Of a DNA stretch of 64,000 nucleotides, positions 56,556-64,000 are shown piece after piece. Origin of the DNA: Chloroflexota bacterium. Lineage in GTDB: Bacteria > Chloroflexota > Anaerolineae > Anaerolineales > Villigracilaceae. Each line of letters opens with the position of its first letter. The stretch's first letter is position 1. A program made the position numbers and the translations under genes. The stretch covers positions 568,902 through 632,901 of the forward strand of contig JABFGC010000002.1 of NCBI GenBank assembly GCA_013112685.1, read 5' to 3'. Under the pieces are notes generated by a model, which made no database searches, was not told the origin of the DNA, and saw only the letters and a list, made by a program, of their open reading frames with translations.

Positions 56556-56822
56556 TTATTTTGATTCCTTTTTGTCCAATCCCCCTTTTTTACGTTTGCT
56601 CAATAGATTCTTCAACCCGGAGAATCTGCCCGAAGCGGGCGGCGGCGCTTTCCTTCTCCGAAAATACCAGCCGACGGTGAGCAGCAGCATGGCGATGAAC
56701 AGATAATCGAAGTCCACCTGGTCGGCGAGGTCGGAGGTCACGAAGAGCAGGAACGACCCCGCCCCCAGCACCATGAAAAAGGTTCCCACGCGGACGATAA
56801 GAGGGTCGCCGTTTTCTTCCAT
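56556..56822 (-). CDS. Small two-span membrane protein
   Basis: An 88-residue protein with two hydrophobic stretches (VGTFFMVLGAGSFLLFVTSDL and DYLFIAMLLLTVGWYF) and a basic, proline-rich cytoplasmic tail (RRRKAPPPASGR ... KRKKGG). No family is recognised. It lies just upstream of CoA-transferase subunit A in the same direction, separated by about 20 bases, so co-transcription is likely. Function unknown. Confidence 0.6.
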   Translation of the reverse strand: MEENGDPLIVRVGTFFMVLGAGSFLLFVTSDLADQVDFDYLFIAMLLLTVGWYFRRRKAPPPASGRFSGLKNLLSKRKKGGLDKKESK

Positions 56823-56867
56823 GCCGTTATTTTACCTGTGGGAGGCAGGCAAGTAAACATGGAAAAG

Positions 56868-57025
56868 TAAGGGGATGCAGACAGGTACACAATGTACACA
56901 GGTACACAAGTTGGCAAGTAGGCAAGTACACAGAGTACACAGGTAAACAATCCGTTCTTGTTTACCTGTGTACGTGTTTACCTGTCTACCTGTTTACTTT
57001 ACCTGTGTACCTGTCTACTTGTTCT
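56868..57025. repeat. Low-complexity GTACACAGG / TTTACCTGT repeat tract
   Basis: About 160 bases composed of short units such as ACAGGTACACA and their complement TTTACCTGTGTAC. The left part is purine-ACAGGT and the right part is its reverse complement, so the tract could fold back on itself. It fills most of the spacer between the small membrane protein and the dehydrogenase gene; no coding potential seen. Confidence 0.7.
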
Positions 57026-57031
57026 ACCTGT

Positions 57032-58607
57032 CTACTTGATCAGCGTGCGGATCTGCTCGTGCATGTACAGCGGCAGGTAGTAATGACCGCCGGCGTTCTT
57101 GCCGCTGGAGCCGGAGCCTTTCCAACCGCCGAACGGCTGGAAGCCGGGCCACGCGCCGGTCGTTGCGCCCTGCGGGCGGTTGGCGTACGTCACACCGGCT
57201 TCGATCTTGTCGAAGAACCATTCGGTCTCTTCTGCCGAGCCATAGAAACCGGCGGTGAGACCGTAGTTCACATCGTTGGCGATCTGCATGGCTTCGTCGA
57301 GGTTCTTGACCTTGCCGATGGTGGTGATGGGCAGGAACATTTCGTATTTCCACAGGCGGTGCGAGTACGGCAAGTCGGTCACAAAGGTGTTTTCGCAGTA
57401 ATAGCCTTTGTCGTACATGCCGCCGTTGCGAACCTTGCCGCCCGTCAGGAACCTGCCACCGCCCTGGTGAATCTCTTCGCAGAAGTTCTTGAAGTCGTTG
57501 TAGGACGACTTATTGACGACGGGTCCATTGTAGGTGGTGCGCTCGGTCGGGTCGCCGAGGACGAGTTTCTCGGTGGCTTCCTTCAAGCGTCCAACCAGTT
57601 CATCGTAGACAGGTTCCTCCACCAGCACGCGCGAAGCGGCGGAGCATTTCTGTCCCTGCAAGCCAAACGCCGAGCGGACAATGCCGATGGTGGCGCGTTC
57701 CAAATCCGCGTGCCTTGAGACGATGGCGGGATTCTTGCCGCCGAGTTCCAAAATCACCGGACGGACGTACCTGCCCTTGGCAAAGTCCTCGTACATTTTC
57801 ATGCCCACATCGAAGGAACCGGTAAAGGTCACGCCGTCCACTTCGGGACTGTCCACCAGCGCCTGCCCAAGCGTCGAGCCGGGGACCGGACACGAAATTG
57901 ACCACGCCGTCGGGGATGCCCGCATCGCGGAAGCAATCCACCAGCAGGCGGACGATCCAAGCCGTATCGGTGGCGGGCTTGATGACGATGGTATTGCCGG
58001 TGGCGAGCGCCGCGCCCGCCGGGTCCGCCGGTGAGCGCGAACGGGAAGTTGAACGGCGAAACCACCAGCCACACGCCGTAGGGTCTCAACACCGAAACAT
58101 TGCGGGCATCATAACCCACCAGTGGGTCTTTGCCCATCTCCACGACGTAACCGTCGTTCTTTTCCATTTGATAGCACGAATAATAAATAAGGTCGGCGGT
58201 CTCCTGCACGTCGCCCAGAGACTCCATGCGGTTCTTGCCGACCTCCAATGCCATTGCAGCGCCCAGGTCGAAGATGCGTTCCTCGATCAACGATGCCGCC
58301 TTGCGCAGCAATTCCACGCGCTTCTGCCGGGGGGTGCGGCTCCACATGGGGGAGGCTTTGCGCGCACCGCCAGCGCGTCCTGGGCGTGTTTGGCATTGCC
58401 TTTTTGCATCATTGCCAGCACCCAGTCCACGTTGACGGGGGAGCGGTCTTCGAATTTCTCGTCCGCCAGCACTTCCTTGCCGCCAATGAGCATGGTCTGC
58501 TCCCTGCCCATGTTGTTTTTGAGTTTTTCCACCGCCTTGTCGAAACCGGTATGAAGTTCCTCCGGCGGATTGAACATGGTCGCGTACGTGAGCTTGAAAT
58601 CAGCCAT
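57032..58607 (-). CDS. 1-pyrroline-5-carboxylate dehydrogenase-like aldehyde dehydrogenase (three indels)
   Basis: About 525 residues of an ALDH-family enzyme most like L-glutamate-gamma-semialdehyde dehydrogenases. N-terminal FKLTYATMFNPPEELHTGF, VVSPFNFPFALTGG, the glutamate motif ILELGGKNPAIVS, the cysteine motif GLQGQKCSAASRVLVEE and C-terminal PFGGWKGSGSSG are present. The frame shifts three times: near 58345-58370 (one base missing or two extra), near 58021 (one extra) and in GGGG 57879-57882 (one extra). Correcting these gives a continuous domain. It would oxidise glutamate semialdehyde to glutamate with NAD. The ATG at 58607 has AGGAG upstream. Confidence 0.83.
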
Positions 58608-58764
58608 AGTGTTCTCCTTTTGGAAATTGTGAAACAAACTGCAAATCAAGTATAGCGTAGGATTTCAAGCCCGTCAAAGTTAACGCCGTTTAGGGGCGCA
58701 GACGATGTCCGTAAGATGGCGGGGATGAAAGGTATCAATATTCCATACAAAGAGGAGAATTTCG

Positions 58765-59305
58765 ATGAAACCCCGCTTCATTTTCTGGACCTTCAGCCTG
58801 GTCGCTGTTATTCTGACGGCTTCCTGCGCCCCCCGCCCGCGCGACGGAGCCGCCCGCCGCCGCGACCACCATTCCTGTGGAGCAATCCACTGCGACGGCG
58901 GCGCCAACTCTCCTGGCAGAATCAACTCCCGCCGTCGTCACCGATGCGCCCACAATCCAGGCAATCGCCACCTCCCGTGGACCAAGCCTCGAAGCCACCG
59001 ATCCCACCACCGTTTCGCTGGCATCCGGTCAACTGCAACTGGTGGAGTTCTTCCGCTTCACCTGAGGCACCTGCCGTTCCATGGCGTCCATGGTTCATGG
59101 GCTCGAAGCGGAGTATTTTGGCAGAGTCAGGTTTACCTATCTCGATGCCGACGATCCCCAAACGCAAGTTTTTCAGCGCGAACTGGGCTTTAACTACCAG
59201 CCGGAATTCTATCTGCTCGATGCAAACGGAAACGTCCTCAAGAAACTGATTGGCTTTGTTTCCGAGGAAGAGTTCCGAAGTCTGTTTGACCAATACCTTC
59301 AATAA
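58765..59305 (+). CDS. Thioredoxin-like lipoprotein with in-frame TGA at the redox motif (candidate selenoprotein)
   Basis: About 180 residues. A lipoprotein signal (FSLVAVILTASCAP) is followed, after removal of one extra C in the six-C run 58829-58834, by a Thr/Ala-rich linker. The thioredoxin domain follows (LQLVEFFRFT, HGLEAEYFGRVRF, YLDADDPQTQVF, cis-Pro region YQPEFYLLDANG). The codon where the first cysteine of CxxC is expected is TGA (59063-59065), followed by GGC ACC TGC, giving xGTC. The same frame continues to a normal stop at 59305. Either the TGA encodes selenocysteine (U-G-T-C) or it is a nonsense change or base error. A stem CCATGG-CGT-CCATGG (59079-59093) lies just downstream. 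Exported, membrane-anchored thiol/selenol oxidoreductase. Confidence 0.65.
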
Positions 59306-59322
59306 CGAAACGCTTCAATATC

Positions 59323-59354
59323 GAAAACGACCCGCCGAAAGGCGGGTCGTTTTC
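59323..59354 (+). terminator. Intrinsic terminator after the thioredoxin-like gene
   Basis: GAAAACGACCCGCC / GGCGGGTCGTTTTC perfect 14-bp stem with a GAAA tetraloop, 18 bases past the stop codon. The A/T flanks would let it act on either strand. Confidence 0.85.
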
Positions 59355-59443
59355 ATTAGGACTCTTGTATCAGTACTCCTGCCGCAGTCTCCGGCGGCGG
59401 GGAAAGCGCCCGGATATTTAATGGACTTTTGCAGGAAGTCTAT

Positions 59444-60514
59444 TCAAAAAGTGAAAAGATTGCTGACGAGGTTGATGAATACTTCGAAGATGATCAGCAG
59501 GAACGGTGAGATGACCGTCGCAGCCAGGCGGTAGAACGTCGTTCCCTGAAAGGGCCAATCGGTGGTTTTTGCAACCGTCTCGATCGCCTTCTCCAGCTGG
59601 TGAAGCGTCTCCACTTCCTTTAGGTAGGTTATGGATTTTGCATCGTCATCGAATTTTCGATACAACCTCTGCGATTCCTCTTGAAAGTCGTAGTTCAGCC
59701 GGTCCAGCATACTGTTTTTGATGCGGGACATCCTCTGATGCGCCTCCCAAATCGGCAGGAAGAAACTTACCGGCGCAACGATAAAGTACAACGTGACGTA
59801 CATCGTGAATTCGAGGACAGGCGGCTCGATCAAGAACGGCTGCAACCCGAGGTTCAACGCAATGATGGCGGCGACGCCCACGAATTCCAGCGCAAAGTTT
59901 TTCACGCTTCGGAATACTTCGAGGCGGTCCGCGTCCACCGTCAGCGGGAAATCGGCGTGCTCGAAGAGATTGTTTAGTTCAATCGAAGTTGCAATGTGGC
60001 GGCAGGCGGAAACGCCGATGCAGTAAAAGGCAAGAAACCGGACGCTTTGAATAAAAGCGATCTCAAACCAGTTTGCGCTGTACCAAAATTCCCGGAAATG
60101 TTGAAGGCTGTACGAGATCCCAAAACCTGCGCCCAGCAATCCGAAAAATAAGCCCACGATCCACCAGAGTTTGCGGGCGTGGGTTTGGGCGATCTTTTCA
60201 AAGTGGGGGTTGTGGGTCTTATCTTCCTCACGCAGGTAGCGCGTGACGCTGTCGTAGGTTCGGAGAATGCTGATGGGCTGGTAAGCGTAGAAATATCCCG
60301 CCACAGGGTAGACCAGCACGATGTTGATCAGGTTGATGCCGTCCACTTGGGGCGGGTATCCCCACAGGCGCGGCAGGACGAACGCATAAAGGACGCCCGA
60401 AGCGATGAAGAAAATCGCCATGCGCCAGGGTTCGACCCTCCATTTGCCGAGCGCCTGCAGGGCAATCGGGTCCGAACCGTAAATATCCGCCAGCGACAGA
60501 TGTTTTGACGGCAT
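59444..60514 (-). CDS. Multipass membrane protein of unknown function
   Basis: A 356-residue protein with about seven to eight hydrophobic segments, for example MAIFFIASGVLYAFVLPRLW, LWWIVGLFFGLLGAGFGISY, FVGVAAIIALNLGLQPFLI and the C-terminal SPFLLIIFEVFINLVSNL. A cytoplasmic stretch between (MSRIKNSMLDRLNYDFQEESQRLYRKF) is charged and helical. No family is recognised. It starts with ATG after GGAG and lies 18 bases downstream of the MFS gene's stop, in the same direction, so they may be co-transcribed. Confidence 0.7.
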   Translation of the reverse strand: MPSKHLSLADIYGSDPIALQALGKWRVEPWRMAIFFIASGVLYAFVLPRLWGYPPQVDGINLINIVLVYPVAGYFYAYQPISILRTYDSVTRYLREEDKTHNPHFEKIAQTHARKLWWIVGLFFGLLGAGFGISYSLQHFREFWYSANWFEIAFIQSVRFLAFYCIGVSACRHIATSIELNNLFEHADFPLTVDADRLEVFRSVKNFALEFVGVAAIIALNLGLQPFLIEPPVLEFTMYVTLYFIVAPVSFFLPIWEAHQRMSRIKNSMLDRLNYDFQEESQRLYRKFDDDAKSITYLKEVETLHQLEKAIETVAKTTDWPFQGTTFYRLAATVISPFLLIIFEVFINLVSNLFTF

Positions 60515-60532
60515 GATGTCTCCAGCGGTGGA

Positions 60533-61891
60533 TCAACCGCCGTTGAATTTTCTAGCGTCCGCGATCGCCTTGTTGACGTTTACAAACGGAAGGATGATCA
60601 GCCCCATGATGAAGAAGAAAATCAGCGAGAGAATGCCCACGCGCAGGTTGTTGAAGATCTGGTTGGCGAGCCCGAACACCAGCGGGCCGATCCAGGATGT
60701 GCCGCGCTCGGACACTTCGTAGAACGCAAAGAATTCCGCCTCCTTGCCGTTCGGAATCATCTGTGCAAACAGGCTGCGGCTGATGGCTTGCGACCCGCCC
60801 ATCACCAGGGCGATGAATGCGCCCAGAACGAAAAACTCCAAGGTTACATTCCCGCCTTTCAGACCGCCATAAGCGTAAATGACCACGCCCGCCCAGATCA
60901 CCAAACTGACGACGATGGACTGCTTGGCGCCGATCCATTTTGCCAGCCTGCCCCAGAACAGCGCGCCAAAGAACGCCATGAACTGGATCATCAGAATGAC
61001 GGAAGTGAGCGTCGTTTGGTCCTGCTCCAACCCGCCCTGGATGACGGGCGCGGCGGCGAAGGTCGCGGCTATCGCAATCACCGTCTGGATGCCGTCGTTG
61101 TAGAGGAAATAAGCCAGCAGGAATTTCAGGGTTTCCGGGAAGTGTTTCACTTCACTGAAAGTCTTCTTCAACTGCTTGAAGCCGATGCTGGCGTACGTTT
61201 CACCGGCGGGCAGAGTCCGTGCCGCGTGGCGCGGACGCAGCCGCCCCCAGGTGATGAGGGAAAATCCCAGCCACCAAACCCCGGCGGAAGCGAGGTTGAT
61301 CCGCACGGCAAGCTCGGTGGGGATGCCGAACGATTCGCGCAATTGAAAAAATGCGAGGTTGAGCGCCAGCAAAATCCCGCCGCCCATGTAACCCATCGCC
61401 CAGCCATAGGAGGACACCCGGTCGCGTTCCTCTTCGCTGGCGATATCCGGCAGGTAGGCGTTGTAAAACACCATCGCTGCCCCAAAGGAGAGATTGGCGG
61501 CGATGAACAGCAGACCGCCCAGCCACCACAATCCGCCGGTGACGAGGAAAAGCAAAATGGTCGCCAGTGCGCCGATGGTTGCAAAGATTTGCATCATGCG
61601 TTTTCGCAGGTGCGAGTAATCGGCTACCGCTCCGAGGATGGGCAGGAACAAAACCTGCATCCCGACGGAAAAGGAAATGCAGTAGGGCAAAAACGAATCA
61701 GGGGCAACGGGGATTCCAAAAAACGAAACGGTTGTCGTCCCTGCCGCCTCCGCCGCCGTGCGCGCCAGGCTTGCCACGTACGGTCCCAAAAACACGGTCC
61801 CCACCGTGGTGCTGAAAGCGGAATTTGCCCAGTCGTACATCGCCCAGCCAAAGATTTCTTTCCTGTCGTTCACCATCGCTTCGGTTGCCAT
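60533..61891 (-). CDS. MFS transporter, Atg22/UMF1-like
   Basis: A 452-residue permease of the Atg22-like (UMF1) branch of the major facilitator superfamily with 11-12 membrane segments. The N-terminal EIFGWAMYDWANSAFSTTV is diagnostic; VADYSHLRKRMMQIF follows the second segment and ISRSLFAQMIPNGKEAEFFAFYEVSERGTSW is the typical second-half block. Members efflux amino acids from fungal vacuoles; the bacterial substrate is unknown. The ATG at 61891 has GGAGGAG and starts at the conserved region; the frame is open 79 codons further upstream without homology. Confidence 0.88.
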   Translation of the reverse strand: MATEAMVNDRKEIFGWAMYDWANSAFSTTVGTVFLGPYVASLARTAAEAAGTTTVSFFGIPVAPDSFLPYCISFSVGMQVLFLPILGAVADYSHLRKRMMQIFATIGALATILLFLVTGGLWWLGGLLFIAANLSFGAAMVFYNAYLPDIASEEERDRVSSYGWAMGYMGGGILLALNLAFFQLRESFGIPTELAVRINLASAGVWWLGFSLITWGRLRPRHAARTLPAGETYASIGFKQLKKTFSEVKHFPETLKFLLAYFLYNDGIQTVIAIAATFAAAPVIQGGLEQDQTTLTSVILMIQFMAFFGALFWGRLAKWIGAKQSIVVSLVIWAGVVIYAYGGLKGGNVTLEFFVLGAFIALVMGGSQAISRSLFAQMIPNGKEAEFFAFYEVSERGTSWIGPLVFGLANQIFNNLRVGILSLIFFFIMGLIILPFVNVNKAIADARKFNGG

Positions 61892-62051
61892 GGCTCCTCC
61901 AATGAATCTCAGAATGTCGTAAGCAGGAACACGTGCCAGTATAAGGAGTTTCGACTCCGCTGTAAAGAAATTACGGATGGAATTCCCCGCCTCTTTCTTG
62001 ACCCGAAACCTGCTCCGCGCTACAATGCCTTTTCCTACCCTTAGCCTTTCC

Positions 62052-62150
62052 GTCGTTGCGAGGAGCCCAAAGGGCGACGAGGCAACCTCCCTGTTGCACG
62101 GGAATTGTGTCGCCACGGCGCCACGCAACGCTTCGGGCTAACGCCCTCCA
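62052..62150. repeat. REP-like repeat interrupted by the IS, left part
   Basis: GTCGTTGCGAGGAGC with inner inverted arms through the CGCCCTCC end. The matching right arm TCGCAATGACA is at 63396-63406 beyond the IS. Same repeat type as 25057 and 27383. The stretch 61892-62362 otherwise contains only this repeat and the IS left end. Confidence 0.65.
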
Positions 62151-62159
62151 TTAGACTTG

Positions 62160-62362
62160 GAGTAGTATTGAGATTGCCAAACCAGGGCTGAACAAGTCTA
62201 GGCACCCTCCTGGGTAGCACGCTGAGCCAAACTCAAATTGCGAAGCAGACCCAGTCCTGGTTGTGAACTAAGCTCAATCAGTATTAAAGCCTGGCAGGCT
62301 AGTAATGGAGACCGCACGTTCACAAGTTGGCAAACCCAATACTCAAGTCAAAGAGGTTCACA
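62160..62362 (+). ncRNA. Putative IS110 bridge RNA region
   Basis: The non-coding left end of IS110 elements encodes a bridge RNA with target- and donor-binding loops. Here about 200 bases without coding potential precede the transposase and contain several short complementary stretches, for example CAGGCT- and CCTGG-containing segments. The assignment rests on position and family knowledge; the folded structure and loop pairings were not computed. Confidence 0.4.
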
Positions 62363-63392
62363 ATGACAACATTTGTATCCTTTGTAGGTGTAGATATTGC
62401 TTCCGCTTCCTTCATGGCGTGTATCGGCACCACGCCCTGGAAGGTCAGGGTCAAGCCGGTGCAGTTTGAAAATGCCGAAGACGGTTTCGTCTCCTTTCTC
62501 GGCTGGTTGCAGGAACACCATCTCAAAGCCGCAAGCACCGTGGTGTGCATGGAAGCCACCGGCGTATACAGTGAAGGTCTGGCGTACTTCCTCCATGCCA
62601 GCGGCTACACGGTAGCGGTCGAACCGCCGCTGAACATCCAGCGCAAGTTTCCGGTGAACGCTTCCAAAACCGACGAACTGGATTGTCAGTACATTGCCGA
62701 GTATGCCTGCCGCTACCAGGACAAACTCTCGTTGTGGAAGCCGAGAGCGGATATTTTAGAGCAAGTGAAGGTCCTGTTGACCACGCGCCAGTACTTTTCC
62801 GTCCAGTTGACGGGACACAAGAATGCCTTGCATGCCATCCTGCGCAAGAAAGTCTCTTCCGAACTTGCCAAACAGGCTCACCAGACCATGATTGAGCAGA
62901 TTGCCAAAGCCATCAAGGACATTGACCGGGAAATCCGCCGTCTGATTGACAGCGACCCCACTTTCAAACAGACCTTGCTCTTGCTTCTGTCGGTGCCGGG
63001 TATCGGACTGCAACTCGCAGCTCACCTGCTCCTCCTTATGCAGGAAACGCTCGACCCAAGAGTCCGGGCGGCGTTCATCGGCATTTGTCCAATCAGGCAT
63101 GAAAGTGGTTCTTCGGTCTTTTCCGCTCCGACTTCACGACATTATGGACCCGCCAACCTTGCGAAAATTGCTCTACCTGGCGGCTTGTTCGGTGCGTACT
63201 CATAAAAAACCATTTCAGCACTATTTCTTTCGTAAACTGGCGGAAGGCAAGCACAAGAAACTGGTCTTGAACAACATCCAAAACAAACTCCTCAAGATTG
63301 CCTGTGCCGTCGTCCGCTCGCAACAACCCTACATTCCAAACTATGGGCCTGTCAACCCCCTGGTTTTTCAAAAAACCTTGACAGCATCATAG
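62363..63392 (+). CDS. IS110-family transposase (one-base frameshift)
   Basis: About 343 residues. The N-terminal RuvC-like DEDD nuclease has Asp in FVGVDIASASFMA, Glu in VCMEATGVYSE and Asp pair in SKTDELDCQYIAEYA. The C-terminal Transposase_20 domain has LLSVPGIGLQLAAHLL, IRHESGSSVF (with the serine region) and LRKLLYLAACSVRTHKKPF. One extra C in CCC 63149-63151 shifts the frame; removing it reads SRHYGPPTLRKLLY. ATG at 62363 follows AGAGG. The gene ends a few bases from the right end of the element. Confidence 0.87.
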
Positions 63393-63417
63393 TATTCGCA
63401 ATGACAGGATGAATTCA

Positions 63418-64000
63418 ATGTTTGAAACACTCACCGGACGACTCAACCAGATTTTCGATCAACTCCGCCGGCGCGGAAAACTTTCCGAAGCGGACGTGGA
63501 CGCCGCCATGCGCGAAGTGCGCCTTGCCCTGCTCGAAGCCGACGTGCACTTCAGCGTGGTCAAATCCTTCATTGCCCGCGTGCGCGAGCGAGCCGTCGGT
63601 GCGGAGGTATCCAAAGCGCTCAATCCCGGTCAACAGGTCATCAAGATCGTCAACGAAGAACTGATTGGCACACTGGGCGAACCCGCCCCGTTGAATCTTA
63701 CCGGACCCAAACCGCGCGTGGTCATGGTGGTTGGCTTGCAAGGCTCCGGGAAAACCACTGCGGCAGGCAAACTGGCGCGGCTGATGAAATCCAAAGGCGA
63801 GCGGGTTTTACTGGTGGCGGGCGACCCATACCGTCCCGCCGCGGTCAAGCAGTTGCAGCAACTCGGCGAACGGCTGGATGTGGAAGTGGAAGCGGATACC
63901 TCGATCACGCCGCCGCAACTCGCCAGGCGCGCCCTGAACAAAGCTGAAAAGGGTGGATTCAGCCTCGTCATCGTGGACACAGCCGGACGGTCCCAGATGG
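63418..64000 (+). CDS. ffh: Signal recognition particle GTPase (N-terminal part)
   Basis: The gene runs off the right edge after about 194 residues. The N domain (MFETLTGRLNQIFDQLRRRGKLSEADVDAAMREVRLALLEADV) and the G domain start (G1 VGLQGSGKTTAAGKLA, DPYRPAAVKQL, DTAGRSQM as G3) are those of SRP54/Ffh, which targets signal-peptide proteins to the membrane. The ATG at 63418 is preceded by AGGA. The upstream IS110 copy ends only about 20-25 bases before it, so the native promoter has been displaced or lies within the element. Confidence 0.95.
   Translation, partial: MFETLTGRLNQIFDQLRRRGKLSEADVDAAMREVRLALLEADVHFSVVKSFIARVRERAVGAEVSKALNPGQQVIKIVNEELIGTLGEPAPLNLTGPKPRVVMVVGLQGSGKTTAAGKLARLMKSKGERVLLVAGDPYRPAAVKQLQQLGERLDVEVEADTSITPPQLARRALNKAEKGGFSLVIVDTAGRSQM

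Larger units (their letters stand above)
62150..63395 (+). mobile_element. IS110-family insertion sequence
   Basis: About 1.25 kb. One DEDD-type transposase gene is preceded by a roughly 200-base non-coding left end and followed by almost no right-end sequence, as in the IS110 (not IS1111) group. No inverted repeats are expected. It interrupts a REP-like element, with the left part ending CGCCCTCC and the right part beginning TCGCAATGACA. The exact ends are estimated from the repeat flanks. Confidence 0.75.

Noticed and set aside
56868-57025. CRISPR array
   Set aside because: Units are short, irregular and partly reverse-complementary, without constant spacers or cas genes.

Overview
The window is most likely from an uncultured bacterium of the Chloroflexota, class Anaerolineae. 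This is inferred from gene content: Vps10/BNR-type propeller proteins, SUMF1-fold lipoproteins with Thr/Pro-rich linkers, a sphingosine-1-phosphate-lyase homologue and an aldehyde:ferredoxin oxidoreductase, all in moderately GC-rich DNA. No rRNA or tRNA gene was seen. At least a dozen otherwise intact genes carry single-base indels, mostly in short homopolymer runs. This looks like residual long-read error more than gene decay, so such genes are annotated as one CDS with the indel position given.

Layout. 1-3.9 kb (- strand): end of a methyltransferase gene, then an operon for an amino-acid ABC importer with a dimethylarginine hydrolase. 3.9-6.3 kb (+): SCP2-like protein and aldehyde:ferredoxin oxidoreductase. 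6.3-17.3 kb (-): a SUMF1 pseudogene, C69 peptidase, a broken methyltransferase, DUF1801 protein, a candidate amidase / PLP-lyase / FGGY-kinase catabolic operon, glutaredoxin-like protein, alcohol dehydrogenase, ICMT-like methyltransferase, TfoX-like protein and Upp. 17.4-19.2 kb (+): a CPBP protease coupled to a radical SAM enzyme. 19.2-31.8 kb (-): the most distinctive region. A predicted 1,440-residue ATPase-TPR-TM-propeller protein is followed by three TM-propeller paralogues and a second ATPase. 32-41.2 kb (+): acyl-CoA synthetase, two Cys-rich SUMF1 lipoproteins, a VOC protein, a promoter/small ORF/terminator unit, an aminotransferase and an AbrB-PIN toxin-antitoxin cassette inserted at the aminotransferase 3' end. 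41.2-47.3 kb: two REP-associated tyrosine transposase loci with their hairpin repeats, an AT-rich orphan membrane protein, a glutamate-cysteine-ligase-like/M20 hydrolase fusion and a histidine phosphatase. 47.3-58.6 kb (-): RarA, two STAS proteins, an EamA transporter, a HAD hydrolase, a TPR/membrane pair, a family I CoA-transferase with a hydrolase gene between its subunits, and a P5C-dehydrogenase-like enzyme. 58.7-64 kb: a thioredoxin-like lipoprotein with an in-frame TGA at its CxxC motif, a multipass membrane protein, an Atg22-like MFS protein, an IS110-type element inserted in a REP-like repeat, and the start of ffh.

How it fits together. The metabolic genes suggest an anaerobic or facultative heterotroph using amino acids and organic acids: amino-acid import, methylarginine hydrolysis, P5C oxidation, CoA transfer, acyl-CoA formation and tungsten/ferredoxin-linked aldehyde oxidation. 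The accessory content is dense in small palindromic repeats of several families, some paired with a transposase that could mobilise them. The three observations most worth following are the possible selenocysteine in the thioredoxin-like protein, the ATPase/propeller cluster, and the cloverleaf repeats flanking the first Y1 transposase.
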